The notes: a model not told the origin generated them from the sequence alone. A DNA stretch of 43,838 bases from Candidatus Propionivibrio aalborgensis (GCF_900089945.1 NZ_FLQY01000009.1:1-43838); one strand, 5' to 3'; positions 28,112 to 37,720 are shown, counted from the stretch's first letter. Made by a program: numbers and translations.

Positions 28112-29014
28112 TCATCTAAAGTGCAAGGCAATCGCCAGCCAGACCGGCAAGGTAAGCATAGCTGTGAGCGTGTTCGCAGAAATCAGCCAGGCGACACCCG
28201 GCCCATCGCCGCCCATCCGTACAGTTAGAATATAAGCTGATGTCGCCGTCGGAAGTGCAGCGAAGATGATTGCGGTATCCAAGTAGATTCCGCGCAAGCC
28301 GAGGCTGGATGCGGCCAGTAGCGCCATCGCGGGAAGCGCCAACAATTTGACCAGCAGCAGGTAGCAGGAAGCCACCGGCCATCCGCTGGCACGGCGCACC
28401 CTGAGCGCCGCACCTACCGCCAGCAGACCGAGCGCAATTGCCGCTTCGCCCAGCCGGCCCAGGAAATGGGTAGCAATCTCCGGCAGCGTTAATCCGCTGA
28501 AGCTGAAGAGAAAACCAGCCAGTGTAGCGATAATCAGCGGATTGCGCGCCATCTCACCAAGGACATTTAGATTTCCGAGCCGGGCCAGCATCCAGACCGA
28601 AGCGAGGTTTGCCAACGGTACCATCGCCCCGATCAGAAGGCCCATCGCCACGATGCCGTCTGTGCCGTGCAGCTTGCCGATTACCGCCAGTCCGATGTAG
28701 GAATTGAAGCGGAATGCACATTGGAAGCGCGAAGCGTAAGCGGTCTTATCGTGACCGAAAAGCGGGCGGGAAAGGTAGCCGAGAACAATGCCGCTGGTAA
28801 TCGCGGCAGCGCCGCAAGCGAATAGCGGGGCCGTTGCGCTAAAGTCGATGCGTGTCCTGGCCAGCGCGTTGAACAGTAGGGCCGGAAAGAGTACGAAGTA
28901 GACGAGCTTTTCCAGCGAGCTCCAGAACTGATCGGGCAGGTCCATCAGGCGACAAAGCGCCCAGCCGAGCAGGATCAAGCCAAAATCGGGAAGTAGTAGC
29001 AGGATGCCTTGCAT
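28112..29014 (-). CDS. AEC-family transporter (auxin efflux carrier type permease)
   Basis: The 300-residue protein is almost entirely hydrophobic, with about 10 predicted membrane segments in two halves of five. The start LPDFGLILLGWALCR and the C-terminal IIFAALPTATSAYILTVRMGG motif are typical of AEC carriers, which move small carboxylates such as malonate or malate in bacteria. The substrate here is not determined; the neighbourhood suggests an organic acid. It begins 24 bp after the CoA transferase gene on the same strand. Confidence 0.88.
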   Translation of the reverse strand: MQGILLLLPDFGLILLGWALCRLMDLPDQFWSSLEKLVYFVLFPALLFNALARTRIDFSATAPLFACGAAAITSGIVLGYLSRPLFGHDKTAYASRFQCAFRFNSYIGLAVIGKLHGTDGIVAMGLLIGAMVPLANLASVWMLARLGNLNVLGEMARNPLIIATLAGFLFSFSGLTLPEIATHFLGRLGEAAIALGLLAVGAALRVRRASGWPVASCYLLLVKLLALPAMALLAASSLGLRGIYLDTAIIFAALPTATSAYILTVRMGGDGPGVAWLISANTLTAMLTLPVWLAIALHFR

Positions 29015-29038
29015 CGCCTGAGGCGCTGTCGAGCAGGC

Positions 29039-30202
29039 TCAGATCGCCTTCCGGCTCCGCAGGCTGGCGATCTCGTCGGCGCTGAAGCCCGCTTCCCGGA
29101 GGATGTCGTCGCTGTGTTCGCCTGCGGCAGGCGCCGGCATGCGGACTTCGAACGGCATCTCGCTGATCTTGTACGGCGGCGTGAATTGTTTGACGCCATC
29201 AATCTCGACGACCATTCCGCGCGCCTGCAACTGTTCATTTGCCAGGCTTTCCTCGAAACGAAGCACCGGCGTGACGCAACAGTCGACCTTGTCGAACACT
29301 GCAGTCCACTCCGCGAAGCTGCGCTGAACGAAGACGGCTTCCAGCTCACGCCGGATGCGCAGACCTTCGCTACCCATCAAGTAGGCGCAGGGCTTGAGGT
29401 CCGGGCGGCCGATGGTCTCGCAAAGCAACTGCCAGAATTTGGGTTCCAGGGCGCCGACCGCAAAGTGGCGGCCGTCGCTCGTAGGATAGACACCATAGCA
29501 GGGCAGTCCACCGGAGAGCACGTCTTCACCACGCGGCAGCGCATGACCCAGACCGAGTACCGCCAGGAGCGGAAAAAGCGTGTGCGCGAATACGGCGTCA
29601 GTCATCGACACATCGACATAACGGCCGTGGCCGCTGGCGCGGGCATCGACGATTGCGGCGAGAATGCCGACCAGAGCGGTCAATGAACCACCCAGCAGGT
29701 CGCCGATCTGGAAGTTCGGCATGGCAGGAGTACCGCCTTGAGTTCCGATCTGGTCGAGCAGGCCACTGTAGCCCAGGTAGTTCAGGTCGTGGCCGGCTCG
29801 CTCACGGTACGGCCCATCCTGTCCGTAGCCGGTGATCGCACAATACACGATCTTCGGATTGATTGAAGACACCGCCTTGTAGCCGACGCCAAGCTTGTCG
29901 ACGACGCCTGGTCTAAAACTCTCGATAATGACATCGGCGTCACCCGCAAGGCGCATGAATACTTCAACTCCGGCCGCCTGTTTGAGGTCCAGGCGGAGGC
30001 TGCGTTTGTTGCGATTGATGAGCTGAAAGTAATTGACGTCGCCATAACCGGATTTTGCATCCCGGGCGTAGTCGCCGGCGCCGGTGTCTTCGATCTTGAT
30101 CACATCGGCACCAAGGTCGGCGAGGTGGAGGCTGGCCAACGGTCCGGGTAAGAGTCGGGTGAGATCCAGCACGCGAATGCCGGCGAGAGGAAGTGAGCGC
30201 AT
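29039..30202 (-). CDS. CaiB/BaiF family CoA transferase or alpha-methylacyl-CoA racemase
   Basis: The 387-residue product begins PLAGIRVLDLTRLLPGPLAS and has HLADLGADVIKIED, RNKRSLRLDLK and GYGQDGPY, all class III CoA-transferase landmarks. NFQIGDLLGGSL contains the Asp expected at the catalytic position. It most resembles the racemase-like members (AMACR), which act on 2-methyl-branched acyl-CoAs. This would fit the branched-chain acyl-CoA genes nearby; a true CoA-transfer role remains possible. Confidence 0.85.
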   Translation of the reverse strand: MRSLPLAGIRVLDLTRLLPGPLASLHLADLGADVIKIEDTGAGDYARDAKSGYGDVNYFQLINRNKRSLRLDLKQAAGVEVFMRLAGDADVIIESFRPGVVDKLGVGYKAVSSINPKIVYCAITGYGQDGPYRERAGHDLNYLGYSGLLDQIGTQGGTPAMPNFQIGDLLGGSLTALVGILAAIVDARASGHGRYVDVSMTDAVFAHTLFPLLAVLGLGHALPRGEDVLSGGLPCYGVYPTSDGRHFAVGALEPKFWQLLCETIGRPDLKPCAYLMGSEGLRIRRELEAVFVQRSFAEWTAVFDKVDCCVTPVLRFEESLANEQLQARGMVVEIDGVKQFTPPYKISEMPFEVRMPAPAAGEHSDDILREAGFSADEIASLRSRKAI

Positions 30203-30331
30203 AGGGATGAGCTTTCGGAGTCATGAATCAGATTCGGTAGAAGGTAGTGCTCGTTGTAGGTGTTGTGCACGCCAGACAGGAGCGTACCTCAGGCGCATGG
30301 CGAGATGCCAAGGATTTACTTTGATCAATGC

Positions 30332-30793
30332 TCAGGCGCCGAAGTTATCTGGCATCTGAACAGCAACCACTTCACCTTGGGCAGTCGCCACGCCGTCGAC
30401 CAGTACGGTTGCCTCGACGACCACCTTGCGCCCTTTGATTTCTTTCACACGTCCGCGAATCTCCAGCTCCCGGCCGAGTGGTGTCGGCTTGAGGTAGCTG
30501 ACGTGCAGGGACCCGGTCACGAAACGGCAAGCCGGCAGGGTGTCCATCTCACGCCCTTCCAGGCGATACATCGCTGCGGCGGCTGTGCCGGTGCTGTGAC
30601 AATCGATCAGAGAGGCCAGCAGGCCGCCGTAGACGAAACCGGGGATGGCCGTGTGATAGGGCTCCGGCATAAAGCGGGTGACGCTTTCTTCGCCCTCCCA
30701 ATAGGTCTTGATGCGGTGGCCGTGCGTGTTGTGGCTGCCGCAGCCGTAGCAGTGGGCGAGGTTTTCCGGGTAGTAATCCTGAAAGGCCTTCAT
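30332..30793 (-). CDS. PaaI-type hotdog thioesterase
   Basis: The 153-residue protein (from MKAFQDYYPENLAHCYGCG) has the hotdog-fold thioesterase core with PGFVYGGLLASLIDCHSTGTAA (catalytic Asp region) and VSYLKPTPLGRELEIRGRV. I chose the ATG at 30793 because AGGAGA lies 8 bp upstream; an upstream in-frame start at 30847 has none. Probable role: hydrolysis of acyl-CoA esters of the adjacent branched-chain pathway. It lies divergently from liuR. Confidence 0.85.
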   Translation of the reverse strand: MKAFQDYYPENLAHCYGCGSHNTHGHRIKTYWEGEESVTRFMPEPYHTAIPGFVYGGLLASLIDCHSTGTAAAAMYRLEGREMDTLPACRFVTGSLHVSYLKPTPLGRELEIRGRVKEIKGRKVVVEATVLVDGVATAQGEVVAVQMPDNFGA

Positions 30794-31003
30794 GCGCGTG
30801 TCTCCTGTAGGGTGATATTCCGGCGTTATCGATGTGCAGCGGTGCAAGGGTAGTCAGGCAACATTTGGCGGATTGTAAAAGCCACGGGATTCTATAAACT
30901 TGGCCCACTGAAAACGCTGTCCCTGGGGTGCGCTGATGTTCATGGCGTATCCTTCACGAAGAATAGTATTCGATAACCCTCGACCTTATCAGGCAGGCCA
31001 CCG

Positions 31004-31426
31004 GTGGACAAACAAGCGACAAGCTTCAGCATCTCCGATCTCGCGCGTGAATTCGGTATCACGCCGCGCACGATCCGCTTTTACGAGGATCAGCGGCTAG
31101 TTGCGCCGAAGCGCGAAGGAAGAACCCGTGTGTTCAGCCGCCGCGACCGCACCCGGCTCAAGCTCGCTTTGCGGGGCAAGCGACTCGGGTTCAGTCTGGC
31201 CGAGATCGGCTATCTGATCAACATGTACGACTCGGCACGCGACAAGAAAACCCAACTTACCGAACTCCTGAACGGGCTGGCGCAGCGCAAGGCGGCGCTT
31301 GTGCAACAGCGCGAAGACATTGAAGCCGTGTTGCAGGAAATCAATGCCGTTGAATCGCAGTGCCGCGAACTGCTGACAGCCCGTGCGGCCCAGGATGTTG
31401 CGCCTTCAGAGCAGCCGCAAGCTTGA
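31004..31426 (+). CDS. liuR: MerR-family regulator of the leucine/isovalerate genes (LiuR-like)
   Basis: The 140-residue protein starts with GTG (AGGCAGG upstream) and has an N-terminal MerR winged helix (about 8-75; FSISDLAREFGITPRTIRFYEDQRLVAPKR), then a dimerisation coiled coil (about 80-125). The C terminus lacks metal-binding cysteines. LiuR proteins control branched-chain amino acid degradation in Proteobacteria. The gene stands directly before the liu genes, and a perfect palindrome of the right kind lies 40 bp after its stop. LiuR identity is inferred from both facts. Confidence 0.85.
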   Translation: MDKQATSFSISDLAREFGITPRTIRFYEDQRLVAPKREGRTRVFSRRDRTRLKLALRGKRLGFSLAEIGYLINMYDSARDKKTQLTELLNGLAQRKAALVQQREDIEAVLQEINAVESQCRELLTARAAQDVAPSEQPQA

Positions 31427-31465
31427 GCATTTTCGACAGCGAATGACTCATAGGGTACAAACCAG

Positions 31466-31496
31466 TTGACGTTAACGTCAACGTCAATTTTAATAC
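31466..31496 (+). promoter_or_regulatory. MerR-type operator/promoter of the liu genes
   Basis: TTGACGTTAACGTCAA (31466-31481) is a perfect 16-bp palindrome, with an extra ACGTCAA copy overlapping its end at 31481-31487. Read as a promoter, TTGACG (31466-31471) and TAATAC (31491-31496) have a 19-bp spacer, the lengthened spacing typical of MerR-controlled promoters. The predicted transcript start nearly coincides with the ATG at 31502, so the message may be almost leaderless. Confidence 0.7.
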
Positions 31497-31501
31497 CGCC
31501 T

Positions 31502-31951
31502 ATGCACAAAGCTCAGGATCCACAATTTGCCGAACGCATCCGCGCCAGTTTCGGGCGGCAACAGGCCATGAGGCTGATCGGCGCCAGCATGCCGGTGATC
31601 GAGCCCGGCTATACGGAAATTCACCTGCCGCACAAACCCGAGATTACGCAGCAGCACGGCTACATCCACGGTGGAGTGGTCGGCATGATTGCCGACTCGG
31701 CCGCCGGCTATGCGGCAAGCACGTTGACGTCGCACGAGACGGGCGTGTTGACCGTCGAGTACAAGCTGAACCTGCTCACGCCAGCCGAGGGCCAGTTGCT
31801 GATCGCCGAAGGCTCGGTGATTCGCTATGGTCGAACGCTAATCGTGACCCGGGCCGATGTATTTGCCATCAACGACGGCAGTAAAACCCAGTGCGCGGTG
31901 ATGCAGCAAACGATCATGACCCTGCACGGCAAAAAGGACAACGTCCTTTAG
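31502..31951 (+). CDS. PaaI-family thioesterase, first gene of the liu operon
   Basis: The 149-residue hotdog protein contains YIHGGVVGMIADSAAGYAA (the catalytic Asp segment) and VEYKLNLLTPAEGQLLIAEG, typical of PaaI/YbgC-like acyl-CoA thioesterases. It begins right after the LiuR-type operator. I chose the ATG at 31502 because the N-terminal stretch AERIRASFGRQQAMRLIGA looks conserved for the family; no good ribosome site is seen upstream. It probably relieves acyl-CoA build-up in the pathway. Confidence 0.82.
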   Translation: MHKAQDPQFAERIRASFGRQQAMRLIGASMPVIEPGYTEIHLPHKPEITQQHGYIHGGVVGMIADSAAGYAASTLTSHETGVLTVEYKLNLLTPAEGQLLIAEGSVIRYGRTLIVTRADVFAINDGSKTQCAVMQQTIMTLHGKKDNVL

Positions 31952-31972
31952 GGCAAGAACAAGGAGAGCGAC

Positions 31973-33157
31973 ATGGACTACCCGAGCCTCGGTTTTGACC
32001 ACGGCGAAACCATCGACATGCTGCGCGATTCGATTCGCCATTTTGCCGCGAGCGAGATTGCTCCACGCGCCGAAGCCATCGACCGGGACAACCTGTTCCC
32101 GGCCGATCTGTGGAGAAAGCTCGGCGACATGGGCCTGCTCGGCATGACCGCCGACGAGGAATATGGTGGCACCGGACTCGGCTATCTTGCGCATATCATC
32201 GCCATGGAAGAGATTTCGCGCGCTTCGGCCAGCGTGGGGCTGTCCTACGGCGCACATTCCAACCTTTGTGTGAATCAGATCAGCCGCAACGGCACCGCCG
32301 CGCAGAAGGCGAAATACCTGCCCGAGCTGATCTCCGGCGAACACGTCGGCGCACTGGCGATGTCCGAGTCGAATTCCGGATCCGATGTCGTCAGCATGAA
32401 GTTGCGTGCCGACAAGAAAGGCGATCGTTACGTTCTCAACGGCTCCAAGATGTGGATTACCAACGGCGCCGATGCCGATACCCTGGTCGTCTATGCCAAG
32501 ACCACGGTCGACGCCGGCGCGAAAGGGATCACCGCGTTCATCGTCGAGAAGGGGGTGAAGGGTTTCTCCTGCGGCTCCAAGCTCGACAAGCTCGGAATGC
32601 GAGGCTCGAATACCTATCCGATGTTTTTCGATGACTGCGAAGTGCCTGAAGAAAACGTACTCGGTACTCTCGACGGTGGCGTGCGCGTTCTGATGAGCGG
32701 TCTCGACTACGAACGTGCGGTACTCGCCGGCGGACCGCTCGGCATCATGGCGGCGGTGATGGATGTCGTCCTGCCCTATGTGCATGAGCGCAAGCAGTTT
32801 GGTCAGGCAATCGGCGAATTCCAGTTGATGCAGGGCAAGATCGCCGACATGTACACCACCTTCAACGCCTGCCGGGCGTACGTCTATGCTGTTGGTCAGG
32901 CGTGCGAGCGTGGCGATGGCGGTCACAGCAGCGGGCGAAGTCCGCGCAAGGACGCCGCCGGCGCCATCCTCTATGCGGCCGAGAAGGCGACCTGGATGGC
33001 CGGCGAGGCGATCCAGACGCTGGGAGGCAATGGGTATGTCAACGAATATCCGGTGGGCCGCCTGTGGCGCGATGCAAAACTCTACGAGATCGGTGCCGGC
33101 ACGTCGGAGATCCGCCGCATGCTGATCGGACGCGAACTGTTTGGCGAAACGGCTTGA
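31973..33157 (+). CDS. liuA: Isovaleryl-CoA dehydrogenase
   Basis: This flavoprotein oxidises isovaleryl-CoA to 3-methylcrotonyl-CoA, passing electrons to ETF. The 394-residue product has the acyl-CoA dehydrogenase folds with [29 protein letters not shown], and a C terminus [20 protein letters not shown]. The catalytic Glu sits in [14 protein letters not shown], the position specific to isovaleryl-CoA dehydrogenases, while the usual Glu position near the C terminus is Gly. An AGGAGAG site precedes the ATG. Confidence 0.94.
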   Translation: MDYPSLGFDHGETIDMLRDSIRHFAASEIAPRAEAIDRDNLFPADLWRKLGDMGLLGMTADEEYGGTGLGYLAHIIAMEEISRASASVGLSYGAHSNLCVNQISRNGTAAQKAKYLPELISGEHVGALAMSESNSGSDVVSMKLRADKKGDRYVLNGSKMWITNGADADTLVVYAKTTVDAGAKGITAFIVEKGVKGFSCGSKLDKLGMRGSNTYPMFFDDCEVPEENVLGTLDGGVRVLMSGLDYERAVLAGGPLGIMAAVMDVVLPYVHERKQFGQAIGEFQLMQGKIADMYTTFNACRAYVYAVGQACERGDGGHSSGRSPRKDAAGAILYAAEKATWMAGEAIQTLGGNGYVNEYPVGRLWRDAKLYEIGAGTSEIRRMLIGRELFGETA

Positions 33158-33182
33158 TCGCCATCAAGAAGGGAGGTTTGCA

Positions 33183-34319
33183 ATGATTCTGACGCATGAA
33201 CACGAAATGATCCGCGACTCGCTGCGCGCTTTTGCGCAGGAGCGTCTCGCCCCCTTTGCCGCCGAGTGGGATCGCCATCACACGTTCCCGGCCGCGGCGT
33301 TGCGCGAACTCGGCGACCTGGGCGCGCTGGGCATGGTTGTTCCCGAGCGCTGGGGTGGCGCCGGAATGGACTTCCTGTCGCTGGTGCTGGCACTGGAGGA
33401 AATCGCTGCCGGCGATGGCGCGACATCGACCATCGTCAGCGTGCAGAACTCGCTGGTTTGCGGCATCGTGACGAAGTTCGGTTCGGACGAACAGAAGGAA
33501 GCCTGGCTCAAGCCACTGGCGCGCGGCGACAAGCTCGGCTGCTTCTGCCTGACCGAGCCGCACACCGGTTCCGACGCGTCGACGATCACCACGCGTGCCG
33601 ACAGGGATGGCGACGATTTCGTGCTCAACGGTGTCAAGCAGTTCGTCACGACCGGCAAGTACGCACAGGCCGCGATCGTCTTCGCGGTCACCGACAAGCC
33701 GGCCGGAAAAAAGGGAATTTCCTGCTTCCTGGTGCCGACCGATATGCCCGGCTATGTCGTTGCCCGTATCGAGGAAAAGTTGGGACAGAACGCTTCCGAT
33801 ACCGCGCAGATCATTTTCGAGGACTGCCGTGTTCCGGCCAGCACTCTGCTTGGCGCGGAAGGCGAGGGCTATCGCATTGCGCTCTCCAACCTCGAAGCCG
33901 GGCGCATCGGAATTGCCGCGCAGTCGGTGGGCATGGCGCGTGCGGCCTTCGAAGCGGCGGTAAAGTATGCCAAGGAGCGCGAAACTTTTGGTACAGCGAT
34001 CATCAACCACCAGGCCGTCGGTTTTCGCTTGGCCGACATGGCCACCCAGATCGACGCTGCGCGTTTGTTGACTTGGCGCGCCGCCGTTCTGAAAGATGCC
34101 GGCAAGCCTTGCCTGACCGAGGCGTCGATGGCCAAGATGTTCGCTTCCGAGATGGCCGAGAAAGTGTGCTCCGATGCCATACAGATTCACGGCGGCTATG
34201 GTTACGTCAGAGATTTCCCGGTCGAGCGGATTTATCGCGACGTGCGCGTCTGCCAGATCTACGAAGGCGCGAATGACATACAGCGGATGGTTATCGGCCG
34301 CGCGATTGCGGCGGATTGA
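33183..34319 (+). CDS. Acyl-CoA dehydrogenase (short/branched chain type)
   Basis: The 378-residue flavoprotein starts at ATG 33183, 9 bp after an AGGGAGG site. It has CLTEPHTGSDASTITTRA, FVTTGKYAQ, and the C-terminal catalytic Glu in QIYEGANDIQRMVIGRAI, the position used by short- and medium-chain enzymes. So, unlike its neighbour, it is a general-type acyl-CoA dehydrogenase. Substrate is uncertain; 2-methyl-branched or short acyl-CoA is plausible given the cluster. Confidence 0.9.
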   Translation: MILTHEHEMIRDSLRAFAQERLAPFAAEWDRHHTFPAAALRELGDLGALGMVVPERWGGAGMDFLSLVLALEEIAAGDGATSTIVSVQNSLVCGIVTKFGSDEQKEAWLKPLARGDKLGCFCLTEPHTGSDASTITTRADRDGDDFVLNGVKQFVTTGKYAQAAIVFAVTDKPAGKKGISCFLVPTDMPGYVVARIEEKLGQNASDTAQIIFEDCRVPASTLLGAEGEGYRIALSNLEAGRIGIAAQSVGMARAAFEAAVKYAKERETFGTAIINHQAVGFRLADMATQIDAARLLTWRAAVLKDAGKPCLTEASMAKMFASEMAEKVCSDAIQIHGGYGYVRDFPVERIYRDVRVCQIYEGANDIQRMVIGRAIAAD

Positions 34320-34343
34320 GCCGGGAAAGGCAAGGTGCAAGTC

Positions 34344-34946
34344 ATGGACAACGCTCTGGAATTCTATTTCGATTTCTCGTCGCCGTATGGCTATCTGGCG
34401 TCAGAGAAGATCGACGCGCTGGCGCAAAGATTCGGGCGTCAGGTCAAATGGCGCCCGATCCTGCTCGGCGTTGTCTTTCGTGAAACGGGCGCGGTACCGC
34501 TGACCGAGGCGCCCCTCAAGGGCGAGTATTCTCTGCGTGATTTCGCGCGCTCGGCACGCTATCTGGGGGTGCCTTATACGCACCCCGCGCGTTTTCCGCT
34601 GGCCACGCAACACGCTGCCCGCACTTATTACTGGCTGCATGAGAAGGACTGCGCCATGGCCCGGGCGTTTGCTCACGCCACCTTTCGATCCTTCTATATT
34701 GAAGGGTGCGATATCTCCGATCTTACGGTCGTGCTTGATCTGGCATGTCGTCAGGGTGCGGATTACAACGCCTTGTCCGAAGCGCTGGCCGGCCCGTCGG
34801 TCAAGGAGCGCCTGAAAGGCGAATGCGAAGCAGCCATCAGGAAGGGCGTTTTCGGCTCCCCGTACATCATCGTCGACGGCGAACCTTTCTTTGGCGTCGA
34901 TCGCCTGCCGCAGATCGAGCGGTGGCTTGAAAAAGGCGGTTTCTGA
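34344..34946 (+). CDS. DsbA-family isomerase (2-hydroxychromene-2-carboxylate isomerase type)
   Basis: The 200-residue protein begins [18 protein letters not shown], the signature of the kappa-class GST/HCCA isomerase group in the DsbA superfamily; Ser of SSPY replaces the redox Cys. The C terminus has [21 protein letters not shown] with the cis-Pro motif. It overlaps liuB by one base. Such genes are common in aromatic and liu clusters; its substrate here is unknown, and a glutathione-linked role is possible. Confidence 0.85.
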   Translation: MDNALEFYFDFSSPYGYLASEKIDALAQRFGRQVKWRPILLGVVFRETGAVPLTEAPLKGEYSLRDFARSARYLGVPYTHPARFPLATQHAARTYYWLHEKDCAMARAFAHATFRSFYIEGCDISDLTVVLDLACRQGADYNALSEALAGPSVKERLKGECEAAIRKGVFGSPYIIVDGEPFFGVDRLPQIERWLEKGGF

Positions 34947-36565
34947 TGCCCGTTCTGACGACCCAGCTCAACCCGCGCAGTGCGGAGTTTCTGGCCAACA
35001 CCGAGGCCATGCAGCGGGTTGTCAGCGATCTGCGTCAGACGATCGACAGGATCGCGCTGGGCGGGCCCGAAGCGGCTCGCCAGAAACATATTGCGCGGGG
35101 CAAGCTGCTGCCGCGCGAGCGGGTCAATACGCTGATCGATCCCGGCTCGCCCTTTCTCGAACTGTCGCAACTGGCGGCGTACGGCATGTACGGCGGCGAG
35201 AATTCTTTCGAGGTCCCCGCCGCGTCAATGATTACCGGCATCGGGCGGGTCAATGGCGTCGAATGCATGATCGTCGCCAACGATGCGACAGTGAAGGGCG
35301 GCACCTACTATCCGATGACCGTGAAGAAGCATTTGCGCGCGCAGGAGGTTGCCGGCGAAAACCGGCTGCCGTGCATCTATCTGGTCGATTCGGGCGGCGC
35401 TTTCCTGCCGTTGCAGGATGAGGTCTTTCCCGACAAGGAGCACTTCGGGCGCATCTTCTACAACCAGGCAACGCTTTCGGCGGCCGGCATTCCGCAGATC
35501 GCCGCCGTGATGGGTTCGTGCACCGCCGGCGGCGCCTACGTTCCGGCAATGTCCGACGAGTCGATCATCGTCAAGGATCAGGGCACCATCTTCCTTGGCG
35601 GACCGCCGCTGGTGAAGGCCGCGACAGGTGAGGAGGTCAGCGCCGAGGATCTTGGAGGCGCCGACGTGCATACGCGCATTTCCGGCGTCGCCGACCATCT
35701 TGCCGAAAACGATGCGCATGCGCTGGTCATTGTCCGGCGCATCGTCGGCAATCTCAACTGGCAGAAACGCCCGCCGGTAAGCCTCGCCGCGCCGCGCGAA
35801 CCGGCTTATGCCAGGGAGGAACTCTACGGCGTCATTCCGGCCGATACGAAAAAGCCCTTTGACGTGCGCGAAATCATCGCCCGCATCGTCGATGCTTCCG
35901 ACTTCGACGAGTTCAAGGCGCGCTACGGGCCGACCCTCATCTGCGGGTTTTCGCGCATCTGGGGTTACCCGGTCGGCATCGTGGCCAACAACGGCATCCT
36001 GTTTTCCGAATCCTCGCTCAAGGCCGCGCATTTTGTCGAACTGTGCAGCCAGCGCGGTATTCCTTTGGTCTTCCTGCAGAACATCACCGGGTTCATGGTC
36101 GGTCGCAAATACGAGAACGGTGGCATCGCGCGCGACGGCGCCAAGATGGTCACCGCGGTCGCCTGCGCCAGGGTGCCGAAATTCACCGTTGTCATCGGTG
36201 GCTCGTTCGGCGCCGGCAACTACGGCATGTGCGGGCGGGCCTACAGCCCGCGTTTTCTCTGGATGTGGCCCAATGCGCGCATCTCGGTGATGGGCGGCGA
36301 ACAGGCCGCCGGCGTGCTCGCCACCGTCAAGCGCGACGCTTTGGAGGCTGCCGGGAAAACCTGGAGCGCCGAGGAAGAGGCCGAGTTCAAGGCGCCGATT
36401 CGCGAACAATATGAAGCGCAGGGTCACCCCTACTACGCCAGTGCGCGACTCTGGGACGACGGCGTGATCGATCCGGCCGATACGCGGCGCGTGCTAGGCT
36501 TGGGCCTGTCGGCGTCGATGAATGCGCCGGCTGAAGAGACGAAATTCGGAATTTTCAGGATGTAA
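34946..36565 (+). CDS. liuB: Methylcrotonyl-CoA carboxylase carboxyltransferase (beta) subunit
   Basis: This subunit transfers CO2 from biotin to 3-methylcrotonyl-CoA, making 3-methylglutaconyl-CoA. The 539-residue product matches MCC-beta: [62 protein letters not shown] in the second half (motif continues), [16 protein letters not shown] and [18 protein letters not shown]. It is distinct in sequence from the two decarboxylase alpha subunits. It works with the biotin-carrying subunit encoded at 37721. Confidence 0.95.
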   Translation: MPVLTTQLNPRSAEFLANTEAMQRVVSDLRQTIDRIALGGPEAARQKHIARGKLLPRERVNTLIDPGSPFLELSQLAAYGMYGGENSFEVPAASMITGIGRVNGVECMIVANDATVKGGTYYPMTVKKHLRAQEVAGENRLPCIYLVDSGGAFLPLQDEVFPDKEHFGRIFYNQATLSAAGIPQIAAVMGSCTAGGAYVPAMSDESIIVKDQGTIFLGGPPLVKAATGEEVSAEDLGGADVHTRISGVADHLAENDAHALVIVRRIVGNLNWQKRPPVSLAAPREPAYAREELYGVIPADTKKPFDVREIIARIVDASDFDEFKARYGPTLICGFSRIWGYPVGIVANNGILFSESSLKAAHFVELCSQRGIPLVFLQNITGFMVGRKYENGGIARDGAKMVTAVACARVPKFTVVIGGSFGAGNYGMCGRAYSPRFLWMWPNARISVMGGEQAAGVLATVKRDALEAAGKTWSAEEEAEFKAPIREQYEAQGHPYYASARLWDDGVIDPADTRRVLGLGLSASMNAPAEETKFGIFRM

Positions 36566-36572
36566 TCGAGCG

Positions 36573-36669
36573 AACCACCAAGACACCAAGAGCACCAAGT
36601 TACACAAAGCAATACAAGAATGCTTTTCCTTGGTGGTTCTTGGTGCTCTTGGTGTCTTGGTGGTGAAAG
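36573..36669. repeat. Long palindromic CCACCAAG repeat, copy 1
   Basis: A 26-bp arm at 36574-36599, built of CACCAAG-like heptamers, matches perfectly as reverse complement the arm at 36639-36664; the loop is about 39 nt. It lies between liuB and liuC. Repeats of this CCACCAAGACACCAAG type occur dispersed in many bacterial genomes and behave as small non-coding elements. Confidence 0.85.
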
Positions 36670-36691
36670 ATTTTTGGATTTGGAGACGTGC

Positions 36692-37480
36692 ATGTATCAA
36701 TCGATTCTTACCGAAGTCGACGTCGACGTCGGCATTCTCACCCTGAACAAGCCGGAGAGACACAACGCGTTCGACGACGTGTTGATCGCCGAGCTAACGG
36801 TCGGCCTGCGTGAGCTTGAGGCAGATCCGCGGGTGCGTGCCGTCGTGCTGTCCTCGACCGGGAAGAGTTTTTGCGCCGGTGCCGACCTCAACTGGATGAA
36901 GCGTGTTGCCGACTATTCGCCGGAGGAAAACCTGCGCGACGCGCATCAACTCGCCGAGATGATGTCGACGCTGAACGAGCTGAGCAAGCCAACCATTGCG
37001 CGTGTGCAGGGCCCGGCCTATGGCGGTGGTGTGGGTCTGGTTGCCGCCTGCGATATCGCCGTGGCGACTTACGATGTTCATTTTGCGTTGACCGAAGTCA
37101 AGCTCGGCATCGTGCCGGCAGTGATCAGCCCTTATGTGCTGGCAGCCATCGGCGAGCGCTATGGACGTCGATACATGCTCAGTGCCGAGCGCTTTTCCGC
37201 CGCCGAGGCGTATCGTATCGGCCTGCTGCACGAGATCGTTCCGGGCGACGAGCAACTCGACGAAGCGATTAGTGAAATCCTCGACACACTGCTGAACAAC
37301 GGCCCCGCAGCGCAGGCCGAATGCAAGGCGCTGATCCGCGTCGTCGCCGGCCAGCCGATCGATCAGGAAACCATAGAAGAGACAGTGCAGCGAATTTCCC
37401 GCGTCCGGGCCAGCCCGGAAGGCAGGGAAGGTTTGGCGGCTTTTCTGGAGAAGCGCACGCCGAACTGGATCGTTGGCTGA
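36692..37480 (+). CDS. liuC: Methylglutaconyl-CoA hydratase (enoyl-CoA hydratase family)
   Basis: Hydrates 3-methylglutaconyl-CoA to HMG-CoA in leucine degradation. The 262-residue crotonase starts at ATG 36692 (TTGGAGA 6 bp before it) and contains FCAGADLNWMKRVADYS, GPAYGGGVGLVAACDIAVA and FALTEVKLGIVPAVISPYV. The oxyanion-hole and catalytic regions are intact. The gene is bracketed by two copies of a palindromic repeat, one on each side, inside the otherwise compact liu operon. Confidence 0.92.
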   Translation: MYQSILTEVDVDVGILTLNKPERHNAFDDVLIAELTVGLRELEADPRVRAVVLSSTGKSFCAGADLNWMKRVADYSPEENLRDAHQLAEMMSTLNELSKPTIARVQGPAYGGGVGLVAACDIAVATYDVHFALTEVKLGIVPAVISPYVLAAIGERYGRRYMLSAERFSAAEAYRIGLLHEIVPGDEQLDEAISEILDTLLNNGPAAQAECKALIRVVAGQPIDQETIEETVQRISRVRASPEGREGLAAFLEKRTPNWIVG

Positions 37481-37490
37481 TGAAACAGCG

Positions 37491-37594
37491 AACCACCAAG
37501 ACTCCAAGCGCACAAAGCTTCACCAAGAAGCGACAAAGAAGATTGCCAGGTTTTCTTGGTGCTTCTTGGGGTCCTTGGTGCCTTGGTGGTGAAA
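37491..37594. repeat. Long palindromic CCACCAAG repeat, copy 2
   Basis: Arms AACCACCAAGACTCCAAGCG (from 37491) and CTTGGTGCTTCTTGGGGTCC...CTTGGTGGT (to 37590) form a large imperfect inverted repeat. It has the same outer heptamers and orientation as copy 1 and lies between liuC and liuD. Confidence 0.8.
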
Positions 37595-37602
37595 GGTTCT
37601 GA

Positions 37603-37637
37603 ATGTTTACAAAAATTCTCATCGCCAATCGCGGCGA
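37603..37637 (+). repeat. Vestigial duplicate of the liuD 5' end
   Basis: From ATG 37603 the sequence encodes MFTKILIANRGD, almost the first 12 residues of liuD, then drifts off into 30 unrelated codons to a TAA at 37727-37729. The last 20 bases of the copy (37618-37637) are identical to those at 37736-37755. The copies are 118 bp apart and so in different frames. Confidence 0.8.
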
Positions 37638-37720
37638 CCAATCCCGCAGGGATGCAGCGACGAAGTCAAATTGCCGTGCGTGCGCAGCACGTTCAGGCGA
37701 TTGCGCCGCCGGAGAAACCA

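Noticed and set aside
33266-34276. 336-codon frame inside the second acyl-CoA dehydrogenase
   Set aside because: Arg/Gly-rich shadow of a GC-rich gene, without any domain.
36620-36691. Extended start of liuC within the repeat
   Set aside because: The 24 added residues are translated repeat; ATG 36692 has a proper ribosome site.
37556-37720. N-terminal extension of liuD giving a 740-residue protein
   Set aside because: The added residues come from the palindromic repeat and spacer, and the family N terminus begins at GTG 37721 with a good ribosome site.
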